NCBI GenBank assembly: GCA_003151295.1
Contig: PLXD01000462.1
Span: 216-12,011 of the forward strand
DNA from: Chitinophagaceae bacterium
GTDB taxonomy: Bacteria; Bacteroidota; Bacteroidia; Chitinophagales; Chitinophagaceae
Length of the DNA: 11,796 nt
Direction of reading: 5' to 3'
Below the pieces are notes generated by a model. It searched no databases. It was given only the letters and a program-made list of their open reading frames with translations, and was not told the DNA's origin. Shown one piece after another: positions 1 through 6,534 of the stretch; position 1 is the first letter of the stretch, and each line of letters begins with the position of its first letter. Made by a program: the position numbers and the translations under genes.

Positions 1-508
1 CATAAAGTCCGATGGTGTGCCGTATGTCCTTTAGCTCATCTTCGGTGTCATGGTGGTCGGCAAGAAACCCCGCGATGGAGTATTGTTGCCTGGCAAGAAT
101 AAACTCGGAAAAATAGCCACGCGCATTATCCGCCCTCCTCAACAACATAATATAGGGCAGTAGCTCCGTTTCTTCCGCCTGTATATGTGCCGTAAGATCC
201 TGGCAATACTTATGGAAAAAATTCTGTAAGGCAGCCAGGATGGGATGATGAGAAGTATACAGTCCGGAAAGCAGGAGGATGCTTTGTTCTATTTCGGGTA
301 ACTTTTTTTGAAGGTAAAAAACGTGGGTGCGTTGAATGTAATCCACAACCAGTTCAATCGGAAAAGGGTCAAATTCGCCTGCACAAAATGGCTTTTCCTC
401 GAAAGCATGGAGCAGGGCGGCAATAAATTCCTGATTTATGCCGGGTGAAGAAGGCCGTATCGTATACCGTTGCATGACCTGAGGGAAGAAATCGTTGTTT
501 TCGGGCAT
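1..508 (-). CDS. Hemerythrin-like di-iron protein, RIC (YtfE/ScdA) type, partial
   Basis: The first 169 residues are visible and the C-terminus lies beyond the left edge. The spacing of histidines and acids matches the hemerythrin HHE fold of RIC proteins, which repair iron-sulfur centres after nitric oxide or oxidative damage in the cytoplasm. His62 lies in HVFYLQKKLPE, His87-88 in HHPIL, His108 and Glu112 in HIQAEETELLPYI, and His152-153 in DHHDTEDELKDIR. In YtfE the last ligands (a His and a Glu) come later, which would fall outside the window. No N-terminal ScdA_N cysteine domain is seen. The ATG at 508 was chosen because nothing upstream continues the family match, and AGGATT lies 4 bases before it. 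The gene is divergent from the DUF2795 gene and has its own promoter-like box with a palindrome. A plain hemerythrin-domain protein with another role is possible. Confidence 0.8.
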   Translation of the reverse strand, partial: MPENNDFFPQVMQRYTIRPSSPGINQEFIAALLHAFEEKPFCAGEFDPFPIELVVDYIQRTHVFYLQKKLPEIEQSILLLSGLYTSHHPILAALQNFFHKYCQDLTAHIQAEETELLPYIMLLRRADNARGYFSEFILARQQYSIAGFLADHHDTEDELKDIRHTIGLY

Positions 509-522
509 GATAATCCTGTATT

Positions 523-537
523 TATCTCCAGGAGATA
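523..537. promoter_or_regulatory. Perfect 7-1-7 palindrome, candidate operator
   Basis: TATCTCC-A-GGAGATA is a perfect inverted repeat with a single central base. On the minus strand it begins directly after the -10-like box TAAATTTG and ends 14 bases before the hemerythrin ATG, so a protein bound here would cover the transcription start. RIC genes are often controlled by nitric-oxide or redox regulators. Which regulator binds this site is unknown, and I do not match it to a known motif. Confidence 0.5.
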
Positions 538-545
538 CAAATTTA
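538..545 (-). promoter_or_regulatory. Bacteroidota -7 box of the hemerythrin gene
   Basis: On the minus strand the sequence is TAAATTTG, a full match to the Bacteroidota consensus TAnnTTTG. It lies 29 bases before the ATG. No clear TTTG element is seen at the -33 distance. Confidence 0.5.
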
Positions 546-639
546 TTAAAAATCCGGAATAATAGGACAGATCATTTTTAGCGCCTTTATGAAGGGCCAT
601 ACCGATTAGGCCCCTGAAGCCCGATATAAACTAATTCCT

Positions 640-667
640 TTTGTTAACCCAATTGAGCCTATATTTG
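640..667 (+). promoter_or_regulatory. Promoter of the DUF2795 gene
   Basis: TATATTTG at 660-667 is a full match to TAnnTTTG. A TTTG lies at 640-643, but the 16-base spacing is shorter than the usual 19-21. The leader to the ATG at 688 would be about 15 bases. AAAGGA at 677-682, 5 bases before the ATG, serves as ribosome binding site. The rest of the 509-687 intergenic region shows only a weak GGGCC/GGCCC inverted repeat near 594-613. Confidence 0.5.
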
Positions 668-687
668 CCGCTAATTAAAGGATTTTT

Positions 688-906
688 ATGTATTGGACTC
701 TTGGTTTGGCTTCCTATATGGTAGAGGCACCCTGGCCCGCTAACAGGGATGATCTGATCGATTATGCCATCCGGTCCGGTGCTCCTATTGAAGTAATAGA
801 GAATCTGCAGGAACTGGAAGAAGAGGAGATATTCGAGAATATGGAGGATATCTGGCATGATTATCCCACCTCTGAAGACTATATGTTCAACGCAGACGAG
901 TACTAG
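688..906 (+). CDS. DUF2795 family small acidic protein
   Basis: This 72-residue protein matches DUF2795: the aromatic start (MYWTLGLASYM), then APWPANRDDLIDYAIRSGAP, EVIENLQEL and a strongly acidic C-terminal half ending NADEY. The family is small, cytoplasmic and of unknown function. Proteins in Bacteroidota often have this pattern of a short helical domain followed by acidic residues. The start is well supported by AAAGGA 5 bases upstream and a TAnnTTTG box about 20 bases upstream. It is divergent from the hemerythrin gene and convergent with the last gene of the hyp operon, ending only 13 bases from that gene's stop. No terminator hairpin is seen in this short gap. The family call is from memory of the domain pattern; no function can be inferred. 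Confidence 0.8.
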   Translation: MYWTLGLASYMVEAPWPANRDDLIDYAIRSGAPIEVIENLQELEEEEIFENMEDIWHDYPTSEDYMFNADEY

Positions 907-919
907 CGACAAGGCTAAC

Positions 920-1120
920 TCATTCCGCTATGAACTGGCACATCTCATTCAGATCATCAAAGGGGCCTACAATATAACCGTCATCTATCAATTTATAGAG
1001 CCCGTTTGCTTCCACCTCCACTTCAAAGTTGTTCTGCACTTTGACATGATTGCCGTTCACGGATAATATCTCTATTTCGTAGAATTTAAAAGCGCTCAAT
1101 AATGTTTGCAGTGCTGTCAT
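920..1120 (-). CDS. Unrecognised 66-residue protein at the end of the hyp operon
   Basis: A small acidic protein starting MTALQTLLSAFKFYEIEI. It has alternating hydrophobic residues that suggest beta strands (KFYEIEILSVNGNHVKVQ, NFEVEVEANGLYKLI) followed by a short helix (DDLNEMCQFIAE). There is no signal peptide, membrane segment or recognisable motif, and I do not recognise the family. The ATG at 1120 is preferred over a TTG 24 bases upstream because it sits 4 bases after the stop of the TauE-like tail, which suggests translational coupling. Position and strand make it the last gene of the hyp operon, so a hydrogenase-related role is possible but only by context. The frame is open and looks protein-like, which argues it is real although the gene before it is broken. 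Confidence 0.6.
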   Translation of the reverse strand: MTALQTLLSAFKFYEIEILSVNGNHVKVQNNFEVEVEANGLYKLIDDGYIVGPFDDLNEMCQFIAE

Positions 1121-1124
1121 AAAT

Positions 1125-1582
1125 TTATACGATAAGATTTTCAAAAATCACCTTGCTCCCGTATAACAGGCAGAGCACCGACGAAATAACAATTAAAATA
1201 TTTTGCAGTATTTGTCCGTTCATGATCTTTTTGGAAAAGGGAATACTGAATAAACCGGCGGCCAGTAACATGCCGGCAATGCAGCAGCTCCGAATATGAC
1301 AAGATAGATCAATCCATCGACAGGCCCTTGGCCAGTATAATCGTTCGTTGTCTTGTTTACCGACCTCCAGGTGCTCGGCCTTTTGTAAGGGAACGCAGGC
1401 ATCCTATTCCAGATAAAAATCCTGTTTTGGGCCGTATCGGCCACTATCAACTTGCCTCCCGCGGTATGCACCCCCCTCGGCGCTAAAAAAGGATTCCCCT
1501 CGTCACCATAAAAAAACAAGGACGCACTGCTCTTAGACACCGCACCCCGATTACGGTCTCTGATATTTATAGCTTCATTCAT
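1125..1582 (-). pseudogene. Chimeric remnant: start of an NHL-repeat protein joined to the tail of a TauE/SafE-like membrane protein
   Basis: The reading frame opens 7 bases after the hypE stop. The first 65 or so residues contain NPFLAPRGVHTAGGKLIVAD and TAQNRIFIWNRMP, a typical NHL beta-propeller blade. The match ends near 1375. From about 1350 the frame reads GQGPVDGLIYLVIFGAAALPA, which resembles the last part of TauE/SafE-type (UreH-like) transporters, but this frame then runs to a stop at 1220. One missing base near 1271 would restore MLLAAGLFSIPFSKK and a hydrophobic helix (ILQNILIVISSVLCLLYG), ending at a TAA at 1127-1125. Intact proteins of these families are several times longer than these fragments. 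The simplest reading is a deletion that fused two neighbouring operon genes, followed by a frameshift. The frameshift could instead be a sequencing error. The TauE assignment is from pattern memory. Confidence 0.6.
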
Positions 1583-1589
1583 ATTCTTA

Positions 1590-2636
1590 TCAGCATATTC
1601 TGGGCAATTGTTCGCCTGCCAGCATGTTCACCACTCTTCTTCCGCCGATATTGCTCTTCATCAATACCTGGCGTACATGTTCATTCGTTACTTCACCGAC
1701 TATGCATGCCATTGCCCCATGCTCCCATTGCTTTAATTGAAACAGGAATTGATCGGAAACGGAGGCATCGACGATCGCGACGAATAATCCTTCATTGGCG
1801 ACATATAATGGATCGAGGCCCAGCATTTCACAGGCCCCGTATACTTCTTCTTCCACCGGGATATCTCTTTGTGAGATCGTAATCCCCAGCCCTGCACCTA
1901 CGGCAATCTCATTTAGCACGGTCGCGAGCCCTCCTCTTGTCGGATCGCGTAACAGGTGGATATCCTTGCCAAATTCATTGATCAATGTCAAAACGATCTT
2001 ATTCAGGGGTCGGGTATCGCTGCTGATGGTTGTTTCAAACTGCAATCCCTGCCGGTGGCTCATGATGGTGATGCCATGCCTTGCCAGTGGTCCGCTCAAA
2101 ACAATTTTGTCGCCCGGCTTTATATTCTCCATGCCGATGGCTGCCTTCTGATGCACTTCGCCTACCCCGGTGGTATTGATGAAGATCTTATCTCCCTTTC
2201 CTCTTTCGACCACTTTGGTATCCCCCGTCACTATCTGCACGCCCGCTGCTTCACTGGCCGCTTTTATATGCTGGAGTATCTCCCAGAACTGCTCCATCTT
2301 TAACCCTTCTTCCAGCACGAAAGCCAGCGATAAGTATCTCGCAGCGGCACCGCACATCGCCAGATCATTTACCGTCCCGTTGATAGCGAGATCGCCGATA
2401 TTGCCACCTTCAAAAAACAGGGGCGACACCACATAAGTATCCGTACTCATCGCGACTTTACCTTGCAGAGTAAAGATCGCTCCATCGTGTTTCTTATCAA
2501 GTAGGTCGTTCCCAAGCAACCTGAACACGCCTGCGTCCAATAACTGACTGGTTAATACACCGCCGCTGCCATGCCCTAAGTTGATGGTATCGAAGTCTAG
2601 CTTTGGGATGGGACAGGAGACAAGCATGACAGACAA
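1590..2636 (-). CDS. hypE: Hydrogenase maturation protein HypE (thiocarboxamide dehydratase)
   Basis: HypE takes the carbamoyl group from HypF onto its C-terminal cysteine and dehydrates it with ATP to a thiocyanate, the source of the cyanide ligands of the NiFe site. The protein ends in PRIC, the carrier-cysteine tail of the family. It also shows the AIR-synthase-like ATP domain: LGHGSGG near the N-terminus, STDTYVVSPLFFEGGNIGDL, NGTVNDLAMCGA, VTGDTKVV and LRDPTRGGLATVLNEIA. The length of about 345 residues is normal. The open frame starts at a TTG at 2636, but the ATG at 2627 (MLVSCPIPKLDF) is the more likely start; no good ribosome site is visible for either. It follows hypD after a 74-base gap full of short tandem repeats. 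The broken NHL remnant begins 7 bases after its stop. Confidence 0.96.
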   Translation of the reverse strand: MSVMLVSCPIPKLDFDTINLGHGSGGVLTSQLLDAGVFRLLGNDLLDKKHDGAIFTLQGKVAMSTDTYVVSPLFFEGGNIGDLAINGTVNDLAMCGAAARYLSLAFVLEEGLKMEQFWEILQHIKAASEAAGVQIVTGDTKVVERGKGDKIFINTTGVGEVHQKAAIGMENIKPGDKIVLSGPLARHGITIMSHRQGLQFETTISSDTRPLNKIVLTLINEFGKDIHLLRDPTRGGLATVLNEIAVGAGLGITISQRDIPVEEEVYGACEMLGLDPLYVANEGLFVAIVDASVSDQFLFQLKQWEHGAMACIVGEVTNEHVRQVLMKSNIGGRRVVNMLAGEQLPRIC

Positions 2637-2652
2637 TTTATTATGGATGAAT

Positions 2653-2680
2653 TTATTAGTTGTGCTTTATTAGTGGTGCT
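2653..2680. repeat. Tandem 14-base repeat (two copies), hypD-hypE gap
   Basis: TTATTAGTTGTGCT (2653-2666) is followed directly by TTATTAGTGGTGCT (2667-2680), with one mismatch. A second pair with the same 14-base period lies 10 bases further on. Confidence 0.8.
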
Positions 2681-2690
2681 TTTTACTAAT

Positions 2691-2718
2691 GAATGATTAC
2701 TGACGAATGATTACTGAT
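2691..2718. repeat. Tandem 14-base repeat (two copies) overlapping the hypD stop
   Basis: GAATGATTACTGAC (2691-2704) and GAATGATTACTGAT (2705-2718) are adjacent and differ only in the last base. The right copy contains the last hypD codons and its TAA stop (CATCAGTAA on the minus strand), so the duplication copied the end of hypD. Confidence 0.85.
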
Positions 2719-3811
2719 GAACGGAACCAGCCAGGTTAAAATGATAATAGGCCGCACAGGCCCCCTCGCTGCTGACCATGGGTGCACCCAAAGGCCTTGT
2801 CGGGGTACATTTTTTCCCAAAATTCGGACACTGGTCCGGCTTTATTTTTCCCTTCATTACATCGCCGGCCAAACAGGTAGTATCTTCGTGCGCCTCGGCG
2901 ATATTAATATCGAATTTCTTATTTGCGTCGAAATCGCTGTACGCTGACTTCACCGCATACCCGCTGAAAGGAATATTTCCAATGCCCCTCCATTCCCGGT
3001 TGGTGATCTCGAATATCTGATCCACTACCGCAATCGCATTTTTATTTCCTTCCGTTTCCACCACACGCGTGTACTGATTTTCCAATTTATAAGTGCCTGC
3101 TTCCAATTGCCGGACGGTCATTAAAATGCCTTCAAGCAGGTCCACGGGTTCAAATCCTGTGACTACGATGGGTATCTTATACTTTTCCACCAGCGGATAA
3201 TATTCTCCGATGCCCATGATGGCGCAGACATGTCCTGCTGCTAAGAAAGCATCCACCCGGCAATCCTCATCACTCATGATTGCCTCCATAGCGGGGGGAA
3301 CCAGGACATGTGAGGTCAGGATGGAATAATTTTTTACCCCCTCCCTGTATGCATGAACAACGGAAAGCGCATTGGCAGGTGCTGTAGTCTCAAACCCCAC
3401 CGCAAAAAAGACCACCTCCCTGCCAGGATTTTCCCTGGCGATCTTTACGGCCTCCAGCGGAGAATATAAGATACGCACGTCGCCCCCTTTTGACTTTGCT
3501 TCCAGCAAGCTCATTCCGCTGCCAGGCACACGGATCATATCGCCGAAAGAACAGAGGATCACATCGTGCTCCATGGCCAGGTGGACGGCCTTATCGATCA
3601 GGCTGACGGGAGTAACACATACAGGGCAGCCGGGGCCATGTATCATTTGTATGTTGGCAGGCAGCATATTGAGCAGGCCATTCTTCACCAAAGAATGCGT
3701 CTGTCCCCCGCACACTTCCATGATGTTCCAGCTTCCCTTCAGTATTTTTTTGATCTCTCCCAGGAGCGTATTCACTATTTCGGGCGAACGAAACTCTGAT
3801 ATATATTTCAT
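2711..3811 (-). CDS. hypD: Hydrogenase maturation protein HypD (Fe(CN)2CO scaffold)
   Basis: HypD is the iron-sulfur protein that, with HypC, holds the iron while its cyanide and carbonyl ligands are attached. The 366-residue protein has all expected landmarks. Cys34 lies in EVCGGQTHSLVK, and Cys62 and Cys65 in GPGCPVCVTP; these correspond to E. coli Cys41, Cys69 and Cys72. GFETTAPA is at 139-146. The C-terminal [4Fe-4S] ligands are Cys313, Cys328, Cys335 and Cys352, with the exact family spacing C-x14-C-x6-C-x16-C. The ATG at 3811 gives the usual N-terminus (MKYISEFRSPEIV). It lies 84 bases after hypC, the longest gap within the hyp block, and that gap contains two stem-loops. Confidence 0.98.
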   Translation of the reverse strand: MKYISEFRSPEIVNTLLGEIKKILKGSWNIMEVCGGQTHSLVKNGLLNMLPANIQMIHGPGCPVCVTPVSLIDKAVHLAMEHDVILCSFGDMIRVPGSGMSLLEAKSKGGDVRILYSPLEAVKIARENPGREVVFFAVGFETTAPANALSVVHAYREGVKNYSILTSHVLVPPAMEAIMSDEDCRVDAFLAAGHVCAIMGIGEYYPLVEKYKIPIVVTGFEPVDLLEGILMTVRQLEAGTYKLENQYTRVVETEGNKNAIAVVDQIFEITNREWRGIGNIPFSGYAVKSAYSDFDANKKFDINIAEAHEDTTCLAGDVMKGKIKPDQCPNFGKKCTPTRPLGAPMVSSEGACAAYYHFNLAGSVHQ

Positions 3812-3838
3812 CCGTTAATTTTTTACTTTTTATGGGCC

Positions 3839-3868
3839 GGATGTTTCTTACCAGGATAAGAAACATCC
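3839..3868. promoter_or_regulatory. Intercistronic stem-loop between hypC and hypD
   Basis: GGATGTTTCTTA (3839-3850) and TAAGAAACATCC (3857-3868) form a perfect 12-base-pair stem with a 6-base loop. On the transcribed (minus) strand it is not followed by a U-run, so it does not look like a simple intrinsic terminator. It could protect or process the operon mRNA, or attenuate downstream expression. Confidence 0.7.
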
Positions 3869-3874
3869 AAATAG

Positions 3875-3892
3875 TATTCGATCGTCCGAATA
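3875..3892. promoter_or_regulatory. Second small stem-loop next to the hypC stop
   Basis: TATTCG (3875-3880) and CGAATA (3887-3892) form a perfect 6-base-pair stem with a 6-base loop. It is 6 bases from the larger stem-loop and 3 bases after the hypC stop in transcription order. Confidence 0.45.
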
Positions 3893-3895
3893 ATA

Positions 3896-4153
3896 TCAGA
3901 TCGTCGTATCATACAACTCATCCAATTCTCCCGCTTCCTTTAAATAACCGAATACCTTATTCGCCTCCTCTTCATTTACTTTGCTGATGGCCACGCCGAC
4001 ATGCACCAGCACGTAATCGCCAACCTCTGCCGTGGGGACCATTTCAAGCGAAGCTTCCCTTATAATCCCGCCAAAAGAAACTTTTGCCATTTTTACGGTG
4101 CCCCCATATAAATAAGTTATGGATTGTATTTTTCCCGGAATTGCTAAACACAT
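3896..4153 (-). CDS. hypC: Hydrogenase maturation chaperone HypC
   Basis: HypC is a small OB-fold chaperone. With HypD it carries the iron and its ligands, and then delivers them to the hydrogenase large-subunit precursor. The 85-residue protein begins MCLAIPGKI, with the essential Cys2 exposed after removal of the first Met. The conserved His51 is in the strand VLVHVGVAISKV, as in E. coli HypC. The C-terminus is acidic (LKEAGELDELYD). The start is fixed by Cys2 and overlaps the end of hypF by 10 bases in another frame, which suggests translational coupling and close co-expression with HypF. Length and sequence are normal for the family (HypC/HupF). It is followed by two stem-loops and then hypD. 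Confidence 0.97.
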   Translation of the reverse strand: MCLAIPGKIQSITYLYGGTVKMAKVSFGGIIREASLEMVPTAEVGDYVLVHVGVAISKVNEEEANKVFGYLKEAGELDELYDTTI

Positions 4154-6531
4154 GATTTTATCGTTTTTTCCTGTGGATATAATTTTTTACCCTTCCCGGC
4201 TTCAAGGGCCGGGACGATCCTGTTTTCGCAGTGGATCATTTGGCCGAAAGAAATATTCTCATCATTGGGAGATAAGTCCTGATGAAAATACAAGTCATAC
4301 CTGTCACCATGTTCTTTTTCTATCCAGTCTACCAAAACGGCGTTTTGAAAAACACCCCCGCTAAAGCAAATTTTTTCGACCTGCATGTTCCTTGCTACCC
4401 TATCGATAAGGCATACCATTGAATAATAAAACTTCGCGGCGATATATTCCCTTGCCTTCCCGGATTTAATGTCCAGCATAATTCCCTGAATCAGAGAGGC
4501 TGTCGGTATACGGAAATGATGAGAACCCTCCTTAAACAAGGAATCATCAAAATAGGAGTCATCCATCCCGAAACCGTGTTCAGTTGCATATTCTTCCACC
4601 AACACCTGCAGATACCTCGCAGCTTCGCCTTCATAAGATTGCTTGTCGCATAGATCCAGCAGGGATGCAACCGCATCGAATAGCCGGCCTGCCGAGGAAG
4701 AGAACAGATTGGCGTTATTACTCAATAATTGATAATAATACCATTCAGTTTCCGTAAACTTTCGCTTTAACTTATCTGATTGAAGGCCGGCGTTTCCTGC
4801 TGCACAGAGCGCCGCAATGCGGGGTTCCATCGCCAGTTTATCTCCCGCAATAGCCGGGAAATAATCGAAATGATGGCAGCGTATCATCGTATTATTTTCA
4901 TATTTGAAAAATTCTCCGCCCCAGATATTTTCATCACTCCCCAATCCGGTCCCATCCCAAATCACCCCGAGGACAGGTTCTGACGCGTGCAACAAATCAT
5001 TCTCTGCCAGTACGGCAGCGAAATGTGCTTCGTGATGCTGAATAAATTCCGGATCCGTCCCGCTTTCGGAGGCCAGCTCAACGGCATATCGATGTGAAAA
5101 ATAGTCGGGATGAAGATCCGAAACGACCTTTTCGGGCTTTACCCCATATAGCTTCAACCAATGACACAAGGTGTCCTTATACATCTGCCACGCTTCATAA
5201 CTCTCGCTACTCCCTAAAAACTGGCTTATGAAAACATTGCCGTTTACCGATAATGCAAAACTGCTCTTAAGCACAGCGCCCGTCGATAGCATACAGGTTT
5301 TCGATCTCAGTCTATGCCGAAGGAAGGAAGGCGCATGTCCCCTCGATCTCCGCAAAATAATTTTTCGGTTAAAAAACTTCGAAACCTCTATAACGCTATC
5401 GTCCTGGGGAATGACAATTTCACGATTGTAACTAACTACATAATCTGCGATCCCGAATAAATATGCCAGGGCCTCTTCATCCTTATAAATGATGGGAGAT
5501 CCGGAACTATTAGCGCTTGTCGCAACCAATGGCTTTCCGAAATCACTTGTGATCAATTCCAGCAAAGGACTGTAGGGAAGCATTATGCCCAACCGGTTGA
5601 GTCCCGGCGCGACATCTTCTATGACAATATTATGCCAGGCATCCCGCTTTGGGCGCAGGAGTACGATGGGCGCTTCCCGGCTTTCCAATAATGCTTTTTC
5701 CTGTTCACTGCATTCAAAATCATTCCGGATGGATCTCTCATCCGGATAAAGGACTGCAAACGGCTTGGATGGACGGTGCTTTCGGCTTCGTAAGGATCGA
5801 ATGGCGGACGCGTCCATCGCATCACATAATAATAAATATCCGCCGATGCCCTTTATGGCAAGGATCTTCCCGCGCTTAAGTAAATCGTTGACCTGCGATA
5901 AAACCTCCCCGGAATCTCCGGTCAGGATAGAATCCGCATTCTCCCGTATACAAAGCTCCACACCGCATTCATCGCATGAATTTGTCTGCGAAAAGAACCT
6001 CCGGTCGGAAACATCCTTATATTCATCGTCGCAGCTTTTGCACATTGAGAAATGCTTCATGGAAGTAGAACGCCGCTCATAAGGCAGGCTGTCGATAATG
6101 GAATAGCGCGGGCCGCATTGGGTGCAGGTAATAAACGGATAGCGGTAACGCCGGTTGTTCCTGTCATGCAATTCGATCCGGCACAGGGCACAAATAGCGG
6201 TATCGGGTGATATTAATACCTTTTTCTCATGGCGATGAGCTTTCTCACCACTATGATCATCTTCGACAACAATCGAAAACCCGGAAAAGAGGGTATCTTC
6301 CACGTTATACAGCCTTGATGAGAGTATTCTTGATTGTGAAGGCGCCGACTGTTCTATTCTTTTGAAAAATAAATTTGCCCTTTCCTCCGAAGCATTAAAG
6401 AATATATGCACACCATCGCTCCCGTTTTTCACGTATCCATCCAGTCGCATTTCCGTTGCCAATCTGTATACCGTTGGCCGGAAGCCGACTCCCTGTACGA
6501 TCCCATTGATATGTATCTGATAAGTATTCAT
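4144..6531 (-). CDS. hypF: Carbamoyltransferase HypF
   Basis: HypF converts carbamoyl phosphate and ATP to carbamoyl-AMP and transfers the carbamoyl group to HypE, the first step of cyanide ligand synthesis. The 795-residue protein has the standard order of domains. An acylphosphatase domain (about 1-92) contains GIVQGVGFRPTVYRLA. Two zinc-finger modules follow, with cysteine pairs at 114/117, 136/139, 164/167 and 186/189 and the family spacing x18, x24 and x18. A YrdC-like domain (about 210-400) includes KGIGGYLLLCDA. The Kae1-like carbamoyltransferase domain has DLHPDYFSHRYA, HHEAHFAAVLAEN, GVIWDGTGLG and, near residue 735, CFSGGVFQNAVL. The ATG at 6531 lies 3 bases after the hypB stop and its end overlaps hypC, so the three genes are translationally linked. 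Nothing essential looks missing. Confidence 0.98.
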   Translation of the reverse strand: MNTYQIHINGIVQGVGFRPTVYRLATEMRLDGYVKNGSDGVHIFFNASEERANLFFKRIEQSAPSQSRILSSRLYNVEDTLFSGFSIVVEDDHSGEKAHRHEKKVLISPDTAICALCRIELHDRNNRRYRYPFITCTQCGPRYSIIDSLPYERRSTSMKHFSMCKSCDDEYKDVSDRRFFSQTNSCDECGVELCIRENADSILTGDSGEVLSQVNDLLKRGKILAIKGIGGYLLLCDAMDASAIRSLRSRKHRPSKPFAVLYPDERSIRNDFECSEQEKALLESREAPIVLLRPKRDAWHNIVIEDVAPGLNRLGIMLPYSPLLELITSDFGKPLVATSANSSGSPIIYKDEEALAYLFGIADYVVSYNREIVIPQDDSVIEVSKFFNRKIILRRSRGHAPSFLRHRLRSKTCMLSTGAVLKSSFALSVNGNVFISQFLGSSESYEAWQMYKDTLCHWLKLYGVKPEKVVSDLHPDYFSHRYAVELASESGTDPEFIQHHEAHFAAVLAENDLLHASEPVLGVIWDGTGLGSDENIWGGEFFKYENNTMIRCHHFDYFPAIAGDKLAMEPRIAALCAAGNAGLQSDKLKRKFTETEWYYYQLLSNNANLFSSSAGRLFDAVASLLDLCDKQSYEGEAARYLQVLVEEYATEHGFGMDDSYFDDSLFKEGSHHFRIPTASLIQGIMLDIKSGKAREYIAAKFYYSMVCLIDRVARNMQVEKICFSGGVFQNAVLVDWIEKEHGDRYDLYFHQDLSPNDENISFGQMIHCENRIVPALEAGKGKKLYPQEKTIKSCV

Positions 6532-6534
6532 GAT

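Noticed and set aside
1795..2436. Overlapping plus-strand open frames of 88-118 codons
   Set aside because: All are shadows of hypE; no start signals and no protein-like pattern.
3372..3818. 148-codon open frame on the plus strand
   Set aside because: It lies entirely opposite hypD, whose family match is certain; composition is rich in Ser, Pro and Thr as expected for a shadow frame.
3839..3868. The large stem-loop as an intrinsic terminator
   Set aside because: The stem is strong, but no U-run follows on either strand and hypD follows in the same direction, so I list it as an intercistronic element.
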